A stretch of 64,000 nucleotides of DNA from contig CAWBKF010000056.1 of the NCBI GenBank assembly GCA_963789275.1, forward strand, positions 1 through 64,000. The letters run 5' to 3'. The notes beneath the pieces were generated by a model that saw only the letters and a list, made by a program, of their open reading frames with translations, was not told the DNA's origin and did no database searches. This stretch comes from DAHUYF01 sp963789275. GTDB taxonomy: Bacteria; Pseudomonadota; Alphaproteobacteria; ATCC43930; CGMCC-115725. Shown in pieces: positions 1 through 8,704 of this stretch. Made by a program: the position numbers and the translations under genes. Every line of letters starts with the position of its first letter. Position 1 is the first letter of the stretch.

Positions 1-1085
1 CTGGCTGCGCGGCGAGCGCGGCCACTGCAGCATGGTCGCGATCCCGAGCCTCGAGGAGGAGGACGCCAAGCGGCCGAGCCGGGAGCGCGAGAGCCTGGTC
101 GGCGAGCGGACCCGGATCATCAACAGCGTCAAGTCCGGGCTGCTTCGGCTGGGCGTGCGAGGCTTCAACCCGGCGCTGCGCAGGGCGGCCAAGCAGCTGG
201 AGACCCTGGTCACGCCGGAAGGCGCACCGCTGCCGCCCAACACCCTGGACGAGATACGCCGCGACCTGGCGCGCCTGGCGGTCGTACGCGAGCAGATCGA
301 GGCCATCGAGCGCGACAGGCTGGCGCGCCTGCAGCAGGCGCCACAGTCGCGGTCCAACGCGATGGTCGTGCTCCTGGCCCGCGTCGTCGGCGTCGGCCTC
401 GAGACCGCCGACATGCTGGTCCAGGAGGTCCTGTCGCGTCCGCTGCGGGATCGTCGCGCCGTGGCGCGCTACGCCGGGCTGACCGGCTCGCCCGACGAGA
501 GCGGCGCCAGGCGACGAGAGAAGGGGCTGGCCAAGTCCGGCAACGCCCGGGTGCGCCGCGGTCTGATCCAGTTGGCCTGGCGGTTCCTGATGTTCCAGAA
601 GGGCAGCGGCCTGGCGGCACTGGTATCGCTGCCGAACCGAGGCGGCCCCGACCCGGCGCAAGACGATGATCGTCGCCCTGGCCCGCAAGCTGCTGATCGC
701 CTTCTGGCGGCTGGTGACCACCGGCGCCGTGCCGGACGGCCTGATCCTGCGGGCGGCTTGAGGGAGGCGCTGATCAGCAGGGACGATAGAGCTTAGGCGG
801 CGATCGCAAGCGCGGACGTCGTCGATCAAGATCCGAGGTGGCGGTGACACGAGGAACGCCGTGGCCAATACGCCGAGGGAAGAATGTGCCCGCCGCCTCG
901 GAGCCTCGCACTCGAAGCGAATGGCTGCTTCATGGTCCAGGCCCCCCCAAGGGCCAACCGAATACAAGGTTGCGGTGCGATCTCTCGCGCCCGACGGCGA
1001 GCTCCCCTCGGATCAAGATCGAATGACTTCGCCAAGGCTTGACAGGGAATTCCCCATACAAGGCTTTCCCCTCCCGTTATGAGCG
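1..1085 (+). mobile_element. Right part of an IS110-family element with non-coding 3' end
   Basis: The 361 bases between the transposase stop (761) and the next gene (1123) hold no convincing gene. Short overlapping open frames on both strands at 826-1082 lack ribosome-binding sites and family resemblance. This stretch is probably the non-coding end of the insertion sequence; the exact right boundary is not visible because IS110 elements lack clear terminal inverted repeats. A short sequence, GATCAAGATC, occurs twice in it (about 823-832 and 1011-1020). Confidence 0.55.
2..761 (+). pseudogene. IS110-family transposase, 3' part, frameshifted
   Basis: The open frame enters from beyond the left edge, so the N-terminal DEDD (RuvC-like) domain is outside the window. 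The visible part is the family's linker and C-terminal transposase_20 domain: a leucine-rich coiled coil (about 190-340), then a helix-hairpin-helix-like core with VVGVGLETADML, AVARYAGLTGSPDESG and KSGNARVRRGLIQLAWRF. At about 620 one extra base breaks the frame; after it the expected tail (WYRCRTEAAPTRRKTM, then ARKLLIAFWRLVTT) reads on in the next frame and stops at 759-761. The missing catalytic Ser region falls near this junction. Known of the family: IS110 enzymes use an RNA from the element's non-coding end. Seen: the gene is interrupted, so it is inactive unless the extra base is a sequencing error. Confidence 0.9.
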
Positions 1086-1106
1086 CCGCTTACCGGTGCG
1101 TTTGGT

Positions 1107-1137
1107 GTAGACTTTCCGCATCATGATCAAAGTCTAC
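1107..1137 (+). promoter_or_regulatory. 9-bp inverted repeat around the start codon at 1123
   Basis: GTAGACTTT (1107-1115) and AAAGTCTAC (1129-1137) form a perfect inverted repeat whose 13-nt loop carries the ATG at 1123-1125. No Shine-Dalgarno sequence lies before this ATG. It could be an RNA hairpin limiting initiation or a protein-binding palindrome; the role is inference. Confidence 0.45.
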
Positions 1138-1908
1138 CGAATACCAGTGCCCAAAGATCGGCTGCGCGCGATGCCTAAGGACGAGCGCGTTTTGCTGTTG
1201 CTGTTGGGATATGCGGCAAACCAGCTCTCGATGTTGCAGAAGTTCCTGAATTTCGCGACCAATCGAACGCCCGAGGCGGAGTTCGAGCAGCACGCGACGG
1301 GAAGTCAAACTCAGATGCTCGTGCGCTTGTTGGTGGGCTCGCTGAACGAAGCTTGGCTTCTCATCAGCACCCGCTTCCTCCAACAGCCCTTCGCGAAGGA
1401 GTATTTGGCAAAGATCGACGCGGGAGGCTTGGAGGCGCTCGATGCGCTCAAGCGTCAGTTCGGCGGATCCAACCTTCTGAACGCAGTACGCAACAGCTAC
1501 GCCTTCCACTATCCGCGGACAGACGAGGCCGAGGCAGCCTTTGATGCCGCCTGTAACAATCCTGATGTAGACGATTGCTGGAACCTGTATTTCTCACACC
1601 ATGGCTTCAACTCCTCGTTCTTCCTGTCGGACCTGATCTTCATCCATGGAATCAGCGGCAAGGTGCAGGGCGCGACGCTGGACGCCGCGCAGCGGAAACT
1701 GATGCAGGAGGCTTCGGCCGCGTCGTCCAATCTGATCGAGTTTGCCAAGGCTTTCTTTGCGGCGGCTTGGCTGCGGCACTTCGGGACGGAGATCCTCGCC
1801 AAAGATGTAGTGACGGTGGCGGACGCGCCTGATGTCGATCAGGTATGGCTGCCGTTCTTCGTGGAGGTCCCGCCTAGCGATAAGGGGGCTGGGAACGATG
1901 CTCGATGA
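1123..1908 (+). CDS. Hypothetical protein paired with TIGR02391 gene
   Basis: A 261-aa soluble protein that I do not recognise. It is largely alpha-helical in character, with hydrophobic helices near residues 22-45 and 66-90 and an acidic, Asp/Pro-rich tail; no catalytic motif, signal peptide or clear membrane segment is visible. Its ATG sits in the loop of an inverted repeat and lacks a good ribosome-binding site, so an alternative start is possible. Its 3' end overlaps the next gene by 11 bases, implying co-transcription and translational coupling with the TIGR02391-family gene. Position at the head of a defence island suggests, but does not show, a defence-related role. Confidence 0.7.
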   Translation: MIKVYRIPVPKDRLRAMPKDERVLLLLLGYAANQLSMLQKFLNFATNRTPEAEFEQHATGSQTQMLVRLLVGSLNEAWLLISTRFLQQPFAKEYLAKIDAGGLEALDALKRQFGGSNLLNAVRNSYAFHYPRTDEAEAAFDAACNNPDVDDCWNLYFSHHGFNSSFFLSDLIFIHGISGKVQGATLDAAQRKLMQEASAASSNLIEFAKAFFAAAWLRHFGTEILAKDVVTVADAPDVDQVWLPFFVEVPPSDKGAGNDAR

Positions 1909-2623
1909 GCTTGTCGCCCGCGTCTCTTCACCTGGCGAGCTGCTCGAGCTTTCGCAGACGCAATTGGACGGGATTCTTCTGAGCTGCGTCGCCGGTCGCG
2001 CCAACAATGCCGACCCGATCGCGAGCAAGTTCGTCTACGAGGATGAGATCGTCGGGCTTTATGCCGTGGGGATTGGGGCGACGTATCAGCAGAGGTTGGC
2101 GGTCGACCACGCCTTGATGGAGTCGTGGCAGCGTCTCCAGTCAGGCGGCTTGATCATGCAGGCGCCTGGCCAGGCGGCGCGGATGATGACGCTGAGCGCC
2201 AAAGGGCGCGTCGCCGCCGCCGGCGTCAACTTTGAGGAGATCGCTGTGAGGCAGATGCTGCGCCGGGAGATGCTTCACCCAGAACTTCAAGGCGCAGTGT
2301 ACGAGAACTTTGCGTCAGGAAACTACGACACGGCGGTCCGCGATGCCTTCGTTCAGGTCGAAATCGCGGTGCGTGAACAGGCAAAGCTCGCGGCGACCCT
2401 CGTCGGGGTGAAGCTCATGCGTGAGGCCTTCAATCCGAACACTGGCAAGCTGACCGATATGACGCTACCGGTATCGGAGCGCGAGCGGATCGCCGATCTG
2501 TTCGCTGGCGCGATCGGGACGTTCAAAAACCCACTTTCGCACCGGAAAGTTGGAAATACGGATCCGGCGCCCGTGATCGAGGAACTATTATTTGCGAGTA
2601 GGCTGTTGAGGTTCGTCCGATAA
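1898..2623 (+). CDS. TIGR02391-family protein
   Basis: A 241-aa protein whose C-terminal ~120 residues match the pattern of the TIGR02391 (Ymh-like) family: LHPELQGAVYENFASGNYD, AVRDAFVQVEIAVREQ, GVKLMREAF, and a closing FAGAIGTFKNPLSHRKV. The N-terminal half (about 1-110) resembles a winged-helix or fold-mediating domain without a clear motif. The ATG at 1898 has GGGGGCTGGGAACG just upstream and overlaps the stop of the preceding gene (1906-1908), so I prefer it to an in-frame start at 1832. The molecular function of this family is not established; members recur next to restriction-modification and other defence genes, as here. Confidence 0.8.
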   Translation: MLDELVARVSSPGELLELSQTQLDGILLSCVAGRANNADPIASKFVYEDEIVGLYAVGIGATYQQRLAVDHALMESWQRLQSGGLIMQAPGQAARMMTLSAKGRVAAAGVNFEEIAVRQMLRREMLHPELQGAVYENFASGNYDTAVRDAFVQVEIAVREQAKLAATLVGVKLMREAFNPNTGKLTDMTLPVSERERIADLFAGAIGTFKNPLSHRKVGNTDPAPVIEELLFASRLLRFVR

Positions 2624-2664
2624 GCCGAGCGAGGGTGTGATCTGTTATTCAAAAATGCGTCTCA

Positions 2665-2774
2665 GGGGGTAATTTCTAGCCCTTACAACGCGATTTTCTC
2701 GACCGAAATGACGGCGGCCGAGCCATAGTCGTGGTTGACAAATTTGCGTCGAAAGGGTAAATCTATTGCCCTTA
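2665..2774 (+). promoter_or_regulatory. Putative AbiEi operator: two repeated half-palindromes plus promoter
   Basis: Two near-identical sequences, GGGTAATTTCTAGCCCTTA (2667-2685) and GGGTAAATCTATTGCCCTTA (2755-2774), lie 69 bp apart in the same orientation; each is an imperfect palindrome (GGGTAA...GCCC). A TTGACA (2735-2740) stands 17 bp before TAAATC (2758-2763), so the second repeat overlaps the likely -10. AbiEi antitoxins are known to bind inverted repeats in their own promoter; applying that here is inference. Confidence 0.65.
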
Positions 2775-2797
2775 TGATGCAGAATCGTTGACCCTCT

Positions 2798-3610
2798 ATG
2801 CAGCCTCGCCAGCATAAGACCGCCAGCTTCCTGTCGGCTCACCCAGTCTTTACCCGGGCTGAGTTTGCGGCGGCTTTCGGCCATCCGACGAGCGCAGCCA
2901 ATGTCACCAGCCTGCTCCGGCACCATCTCCGCGCCGGCAACATCAAGCGGGTCAGTCGCGAGGTGTTTGCGGCGGTTCCGGCCCATCTGGCCGCGGACCG
3001 AATGGTGATCGACCGTTTCGCCGCCGCGAGCAAGCTGCGCTCCGACGGCGTTCTCGGGTTTCACTCCGCCCTCGAGCTGCACGGCATAGCCTATTCCGAG
3101 TTCAACGAGATCCAGCTCATCAGCGCTGGCCGGACAGAACTTGTGGACCTGCCGTTTGGCGCGTGCCGGTTCGTCACGCCGCCGAAGGCGTTGGCAGCGG
3201 CCGGCAAGGCCGACTACCTGACCACGACCATGGATCGGCAGGGGGTGACGGTCCGTGTGACCGCGGTTGAACGCACAGTCGTCGATGTCCTGCACCGGCC
3301 GGAACTCGTCGGCGGCGCCGAGGAAGTCCTGAAGTCGCTGGACTTGGTACGCTATCTCGATCCGGCGAAGGTCGCCGACTATGTCGAACTGCTGGACAAC
3401 CGGTCGATCGCCTCCGTTTCCGGCTGGTGGCTCGACAAGCGGCGCAGCGCGCTCGGCGTCACCGATGACGTCCTGGCGCGACTGCGGGCCCGGCTCCCAC
3501 GCTCGAAGCATTATGCGCTAGGCGCCGAACCCGGTCGTGCTGTGCTTGTTGAGCCGTGGCGCGTGCTTCTGCCGCTGCAGGCTGTCGACGCCGCTTTTGA
3601 GGGCGTCTGA
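2798..3610 (+). CDS. abiEi: AbiEi-family antitoxin (type IV TA)
   Basis: A 270-aa protein with the AbiEi layout. An N-terminal winged-helix DNA-binding domain (about residues 5-60; SFLSAHPVFTRAEFAAAFG, LLRHHLRAGNIKRVSREVF) is followed by the AbiEi C-terminal region (VLGFHSALELHGIAY, VRVTAVERTVVDVL). In this family the antitoxin represses its own promoter and neutralises the AbiEii nucleotidyltransferase without a stable protein complex. Its stop (TGA 3608-3610) shares one base with the ATG of the toxin gene, a tight coupling typical of AbiE pairs. Two repeated operator-like sequences and a promoter lie upstream. Length and order are normal for the family. Confidence 0.9.
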   Translation: MQPRQHKTASFLSAHPVFTRAEFAAAFGHPTSAANVTSLLRHHLRAGNIKRVSREVFAAVPAHLAADRMVIDRFAAASKLRSDGVLGFHSALELHGIAYSEFNEIQLISAGRTELVDLPFGACRFVTPPKALAAAGKADYLTTTMDRQGVTVRVTAVERTVVDVLHRPELVGGAEEVLKSLDLVRYLDPAKVADYVELLDNRSIASVSGWWLDKRRSALGVTDDVLARLRARLPRSKHYALGAEPGRAVLVEPWRVLLPLQAVDAAFEGV

Positions 3611-4638
3611 TGGTCGCTTCGCGAGAAACGCTTCACGACCTCGCGGCCGAGCGGCAGCTTCAGCCGGCGACGCTGGAGCGCGTGATCCGGCTGATCGACA
3701 TACTCGACGCCTTCGGTGCCGACACGCTGATCGGACCGCGGATCGCCTTGAAGGGCGGCACGGCGCTCAACGTCTTCCATTCTGATCTGGACCGCCTCTC
3801 GGTCGATATCGATGTCAACTATGTCGGCGCGATTGAGAAGGAGCGCATGGATGCGGACCGGCCAGGCCTGGAGGACCGGATTGAGCGGCTGATGGAGTCC
3901 AAAAGCTACGCCGCACGGCGCGAGCCGTCGGAGCACGCGGGAGGCAAATGGATCTACCGCTACGCCTCGGCACTCGGCGGAGCGGGGACGATCGAGATCG
4001 ATATCAATTACCTCTACCGCGGTCCCCTTTACGGCGTGAATCGCATGCCGTCGGCGACAATCGGATCGTATCGAGCCACGAATGTGCCGGTTCTCGACAT
4101 CCATGAGATCGTCGCCGGCAAGATGGTCGCGCTGGTCACGCGGCGCGCCGCACGCGATCTGTTCGACGCGCATCGGATCATTGCCATGCCGTCTCTCGAT
4201 TGGGCGAAGATCAAGGCGGCCACCTTGATGATCGGCGCGAGCGCCAAGAGCTTTGATTGGCGCACAGCCTCGCCGGACAACATTGGATGCGAGGTCGGCG
4301 ACATCACCGGCAAGCTGACCATGTGCCTGCATGATCGGTATTTCGATGCCTTTGGCGGCCCGGCAGCCTGGATCGAGAGCGTTACGGCAGAATGCCGGGC
4401 GAAGCTCGCACCGCTGTTTCGGTTGACGGCCGGCGAGACAGCATTTCTGGACCGCGTGCTTGATCTGGGTGAGATCGACACGTCGGGTCTGGAGGCGCCG
4501 GAGAACGTGCGGGCCGCGATAGAAGCCAGTCCGGCCCTGCGCTGGAAAGCACAGAACGTCAAAGCTTGGAAATCGGGCGACAAGTCGCTGGCGCCACGCG
4601 CGAGAAGAAAGCAGGGACGCAGGAGCGAGCCGCGATGA
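3610..4638 (+). CDS. abiEii: AbiEii-family nucleotidyltransferase toxin
   Basis: A 342-aa nucleotidyltransferase of the AbiEii/AbiGii type. The motif ALKGGTALNVF (about 46-56) followed by SVDIDVN (64-70) gives the GG/S...DxD core that binds nucleotide and metal; the later EIVAGKMVALVTRRAARDLFDAHRI segment (about 160-185) is the conserved third motif with a K and D. Known family members transfer nucleotides to tRNA or other targets and cause reversible growth arrest, giving abortive infection against phage. The gene overlaps the antitoxin by one base. The tail (about 310-342) is basic. All key residues seem present, so an active toxin is likely. Confidence 0.9.
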   Translation: MVASRETLHDLAAERQLQPATLERVIRLIDILDAFGADTLIGPRIALKGGTALNVFHSDLDRLSVDIDVNYVGAIEKERMDADRPGLEDRIERLMESKSYAARREPSEHAGGKWIYRYASALGGAGTIEIDINYLYRGPLYGVNRMPSATIGSYRATNVPVLDIHEIVAGKMVALVTRRAARDLFDAHRIIAMPSLDWAKIKAATLMIGASAKSFDWRTASPDNIGCEVGDITGKLTMCLHDRYFDAFGGPAAWIESVTAECRAKLAPLFRLTAGETAFLDRVLDLGEIDTSGLEAPENVRAAIEASPALRWKAQNVKAWKSGDKSLAPRARRKQGRRSEPR

Positions 4639-4707
4639 TTAGCATTCAGGCATTGTCCGAATCGCCTCGTCCAATGAGGCAAAGCATTCTCATGGTGAGC
4701 AGATAAT

Positions 4708-7359
4708 ATGGCTAAGCTATCCCTCGCAAAGCTCGAACGTCATCTTTATGCAGCGGCCGACATTCTCCGCCGCGAGGGGATGGACGCTGCCACCTACAAG
4801 GACTTCATCTTCGGAATGCTGTTTCTGAAGAGGAGCTCCGATGTGTTTCTTGCTGCGCGCGACAAACTCATCAAGTCCAAAATTGATGCAGGAATGCCAG
4901 AGGCTGATGCCGAGGCGAACTACGGGGAGAATCCCGACTATTACGACGAATTCTTCGTGCCCCCGGTCGCGCGCTGGCCTCACATTCAGGACCGGCTCAA
5001 CGATGCGTCGGTGCCCTTCGGCTCCGTCCTCGATCAGGCGCTGGTTGGCCTTAGCCAGTCGAACAGCACGCTAGAACACGTACTGGACCACATTCACTTC
5101 ATGCGGGTCCAAGGCAACAAGCGCGTGGTCTCCGATGACGCGTGCAAGGACCTTGTCCGGCACTTCTCGCGCTACCGGCTGCGCAGTGAAGACTTCCAAT
5201 TCTCGGATCTGCTTGGTTCGGCATACGAGTTCCTGATCAACATGTTTGCGGAGTTGGCGGGGAAGAAGGGCGGCGATTTCTACACGCCGCGCGACGTCAT
5301 CCGATTGATGGTCCGCATTCTCAACCCTACGCCCGGCCTGAGCATCTACGATCCGACGTGCGGCTCGGGCGGCATGCTCATCATCAGTCGAGAATACATT
5401 GAGCTGTCAGGCGGCGACGCGACGAACCTGCGGCTCTGCGGCCAGGTGAATGACGCCTCGGCCTGGTCGATATGCAAGATCAACATGCTCCTGCACGGCA
5501 TTCGCGGCGCCGACATCCAGCTCCAAGATACGTTGCTCCATCCTATGCACCGGGAGGCCGGCGAGCTTGAGCGTTTCGATCGGGTCATCGCCAATCCGCC
5601 ATTCAGCCAAAACTACAGCCGGAACAATATGGAGTATTCCGAGCGGTTCCGCTGGGGCTGGCCTCCGACAAGTGGCAAGAAGGGCGATCTGATGTTCGCC
5701 CAGCATATGCTCGCGACCTGTAAAGATCGCGGCATGGTCTGCACAGTCATGCCCCATGGCGTACTATTTCGCGGCGGCGCTGAAAAAGAGATCCGAACTA
5801 AGTTTCTGAAGGAGGACCTGCTCGAAGCAGTCATCTCACTCCCTCAGAATCTGTTTTACGGCGCCGGCATTCCTGCCTGCCTTCTGGTTATGCGACCCAA
5901 TCGGACCGGCCGGTATCCTAATCCCAACAAGCCGGCATCGCGACAAGGCAAGGTGCTCTTTATCAACGCCGATGCGGAGTACTTTGCAGGACGAGCGCAA
6001 AACTACCTGTTGCCTGAGCACGTCGAGAAGATCGCTTCGACATACGAACGGTCTGAAGACATCCCCGGCTACGCGCGCTGTGTGTCTATCGATGAAATCG
6101 CCGATGCGGCGAACGACTTCAACCTGAACATTCGGCGATACGTAGATAACTCGCCCCCGGCAGAGCCGCACGATGTGCGCGCGCATCTTGTGGGCGGAGT
6201 GCCGGTGGCCGAAGTGGAGGCGAATCGAAATCTATTCGAAGCGCTCGGATTCGAGCCAAGGCGCGCATTCGCCAACCGTTCAGGTGATCCGAAGTACTAC
6301 GCCTTCGGTGCCGCCGTTCCAGAACGCGTGGCCATCGGCCCGCTGATTGAACGCGACAGAGGGGTCGCTGCACGCCGACAGGCGTTATTGGATGCGCTTA
6401 CGTCCTGGTGGGCGGTGCACTCGCCCCGTCTGGCCGACCTGCCACGAACTCGCGCCCTCAATGCGGCGCGTACAGAACTGCTTAAGACCTTCACCGCGGC
6501 ACTCACACCATTGGCGATGCTCGATCGTTTCAAGCTCGCTGGCGTTGTCGCGACATGGTGGACCGAGACTCTGCCTGATCTGAAAACGCTGATCGAGAAC
6601 GGGTTTCCCGGTGTCGTCGATGGTTGGTTGGACGCGATTGCCGATGCGGTCGAGGACGACGACAACGTGGGCCCAGCATTCGATCCGTTCAGCCACAAAC
6701 TTGTTCGGCGAACAATGGCCGACTACCTGGATAGGATCGATGATGCCAAGTCCGAAATCGCACGCCTCAAAGGTGAGAAGGAGGCGTTCGAACAGTCCAA
6801 CCCGCCAGAGGACGCTGACGAGGAGGAGCTCAGAGCGTGGAACTACGCGAAGGATCTTGAGCGCCAGATCAAGGAACTGAAGTCCGAGAACAGTGAAACT
6901 ATCAAAGCACTAAAGAAGCTGCAGAAGGCTGCGGCCAAAAAGGGCTCTACGGATCACAATCGCCGAGCATGCGTAGTTGCCGAAGCTGGTCTCAAGACCG
7001 TGTTCGATCAGATCGACGGCCTTGAAGCCGAACTGGAGCCCTACGAGCAGATCAAGACCGACCTAGCAACCGCAAGGACTACCTATCGGGAACTCGTGGC
7101 GCAATTCGTTGCCGAGCTCAGGTCCCGATGCGATGCGCTGTCAACGGATGAAAAGTTGGCGCTTGTCATGGAACTCTTCGAACAGGATCTGCGAGACAGG
7201 CTCGACGCCGCTGCGGGAGTGAAGCGCCAGTCGCTCGTTCTCTTCATCTACAAGCTTTGGGACAAATATGCCCGCCCGCTGACGGTGATGCAGGCGAGCC
7301 GGGAGGAGTTGCAGAAAACCCTGGCGCTGTCCCTCAGGGAGCTTGGCTATGCGTCGTGA
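4708..7359 (+). CDS. hsdM: Type I restriction-modification methyltransferase subunit, long form
   Basis: An 883-aa N6-adenine DNA methyltransferase. Residues 1-150 form the helical HsdM N-terminal domain. SAM-binding motif I is DPTCGSGGML (about 214-223) and catalytic motif IV is NPPFS (about 295-299). Type I M subunits are usually near 500 residues; this one has about 380 extra C-terminal residues, with a charged coiled coil (about 670-780; runs of EIARLKGEKE, ELKSENSETIKALKK) that may replace or extend contacts with HsdS. It overlaps hsdS by 11 bases. With HsdS it should methylate a bipartite target and protect host DNA. Confidence 0.92.
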   Translation: MAKLSLAKLERHLYAAADILRREGMDAATYKDFIFGMLFLKRSSDVFLAARDKLIKSKIDAGMPEADAEANYGENPDYYDEFFVPPVARWPHIQDRLNDASVPFGSVLDQALVGLSQSNSTLEHVLDHIHFMRVQGNKRVVSDDACKDLVRHFSRYRLRSEDFQFSDLLGSAYEFLINMFAELAGKKGGDFYTPRDVIRLMVRILNPTPGLSIYDPTCGSGGMLIISREYIELSGGDATNLRLCGQVNDASAWSICKINMLLHGIRGADIQLQDTLLHPMHREAGELERFDRVIANPPFSQNYSRNNMEYSERFRWGWPPTSGKKGDLMFAQHMLATCKDRGMVCTVMPHGVLFRGGAEKEIRTKFLKEDLLEAVISLPQNLFYGAGIPACLLVMRPNRTGRYPNPNKPASRQGKVLFINADAEYFAGRAQNYLLPEHVEKIASTYERSEDIPGYARCVSIDEIADAANDFNLNIRRYVDNSPPAEPHDVRAHLVGGVPVAEVEANRNLFEALGFEPRRAFANRSGDPKYYAFGAAVPERVAIGPLIERDRGVAARRQALLDALTSWWAVHSPRLADLPRTRALNAARTELLKTFTAALTPLAMLDRFKLAGVVATWWTETLPDLKTLIENGFPGVVDGWLDAIADAVEDDDNVGPAFDPFSHKLVRRTMADYLDRIDDAKSEIARLKGEKEAFEQSNPPEDADEEELRAWNYAKDLERQIKELKSENSETIKALKKLQKAAAKKGSTDHNRRACVVAEAGLKTVFDQIDGLEAELEPYEQIKTDLATARTTYRELVAQFVAELRSRCDALSTDEKLALVMELFEQDLRDRLDAAAGVKRQSLVLFIYKLWDKYARPLTVMQASREELQKTLALSLRELGYAS

Positions 7360-8704
7360 GGCAGCTGTCCCAGCGCTTGACGATGCGTCGACCATCGAGC
7401 CGGTGTGTGATATCGCCGTTCCGCAGACGGTTCCGCTGTCCGAAGTGTGTGAGGTCCGGGTCAGCAACGTCGACAAGAAGTCTGAGCCGGGGGAGCTCCC
7501 GGTTCGGCTCTGCAATTACACGGACGTCTACAAGAACGACTACATCACCGACGATTTGGAGTTCATGCGTGCGACCGCGAGCCGCGCAGAAATTGCCAGA
7601 TTTGGGCTTCGCATCGGTGACGTAATCATTACCAAGGATTCCGAGACACCGGACGACATAGGAATCCCTTCGCTCGTCGATAGCGCGGGTTCCGATCTCG
7701 TGTGCGGCTATCACTTGGCGATGGTCCGACCATTGCCCGATAAGGTCGACGCGACTTTCCTCGCCAAGCAGCTGGCTCAGCCGCGTATTGCCCGTTACTT
7801 CGGCCAGCAGGCGAATGGGTCAACGCGATATGGTTTGTCGATCGCGGCGATCGAGCGCACGCCAATTTGGCTGCCCTTGATCGAGCAACAGCAAAGCGTC
7901 GGTCAGCTGGCGCGACATCTGGATGTGGCCGTCACTGAATGGACGGACTTAATTTCAAAGCTCCGTAACATACGGATTGGCCTAATCCACGACCTGCTTA
8001 CGCGAGGAATCGATAACAACGGCGAGTTGCGCGATCCTGATAGGCGCCCCGAGCTGTTTCGAAATTCCGTTCTCGGAACTATTCCAATTTCCTGGACCTG
8101 TTCGCCGCTTCTGGAGGCGACGGATTGGTACAGCGGCGGCACGCCAACTCGATCGGAGGCTAGTTGGTGGACTGGCGCGGTCCCGTTCCTGACACCGAAA
8201 GACATGAAGCAGCTTGTGCTATCAGACACGACCGAACATTTGACGCCGGCAGCGGCGAGATCTGGGTCCAAACTCATGGATGCAGAGACCGTGTTCATTG
8301 TGGTTCGAGGAATGATCCTCGCGCACACTTTTCCCGTTTGTATCAGCACCGAACCTTTTGCATTCAACCAAGACCTCAAGGCGGTCAGCGGCCGCGGACC
8401 GTTAAAGAATCGGTATCTTGCACACTGGTTCTCGGCAAACGCCGACAATTTCCTTAGGCGAGCCACGGAAGCGACTCATGGAACAAAGAAGCTGGATAGG
8501 GACGAGATTGCGCGCATTTACATCGCAGTGCCTCCCCCTAACGAGCAGGACGAGATAGTTCGGCGGATTGAGCAAACCGATACTCATTTAGCCTTGTACT
8601 CTGACGAACTGCAGAAGCTTGAGGCCATTAGGTGCGGCCTATTGGCTGATCTGCTGACAAGTCCTTTGAAGGTGATGAAGAATATTCGCGAGGGGGGCGC
8701 CTAG
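7349..8704 (+). CDS. hsdS: Type I restriction-modification specificity subunit
   Basis: A 451-aa specificity subunit with two target-recognition domains, each followed by a conserved helix: TRD1 about residues 15-185 ending LPLIEQQQSVGQLARHLD, TRD2 about 225-400 ending PPPNEQDEIVRRIEQTD. These repeats bind the two halves of a split DNA target; the helices set the spacing. The ATG at 7349 has AGGGAG seven bases upstream and is preferred to an in-frame TTG at 7343. The stop TAG overlaps the GTG of hsdR by one base, so the M-S-R genes are translationally coupled. The DNA specificity cannot be read from sequence. Confidence 0.92.
   Translation: MRREAAVPALDDASTIEPVCDIAVPQTVPLSEVCEVRVSNVDKKSEPGELPVRLCNYTDVYKNDYITDDLEFMRATASRAEIARFGLRIGDVIITKDSETPDDIGIPSLVDSAGSDLVCGYHLAMVRPLPDKVDATFLAKQLAQPRIARYFGQQANGSTRYGLSIAAIERTPIWLPLIEQQQSVGQLARHLDVAVTEWTDLISKLRNIRIGLIHDLLTRGIDNNGELRDPDRRPELFRNSVLGTIPISWTCSPLLEATDWYSGGTPTRSEASWWTGAVPFLTPKDMKQLVLSDTTEHLTPAAARSGSKLMDAETVFIVVRGMILAHTFPVCISTEPFAFNQDLKAVSGRGPLKNRYLAHWFSANADNFLRRATEATHGTKKLDRDEIARIYIAVPPPNEQDEIVRRIEQTDTHLALYSDELQKLEAIRCGLLADLLTSPLKVMKNIREGGA

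Noticed and set aside
826..1082. Small overlapping genes after the IS110 transposase
   Set aside because: Short frames on both strands without ribosome-binding sites; better explained as the non-coding end of the element.
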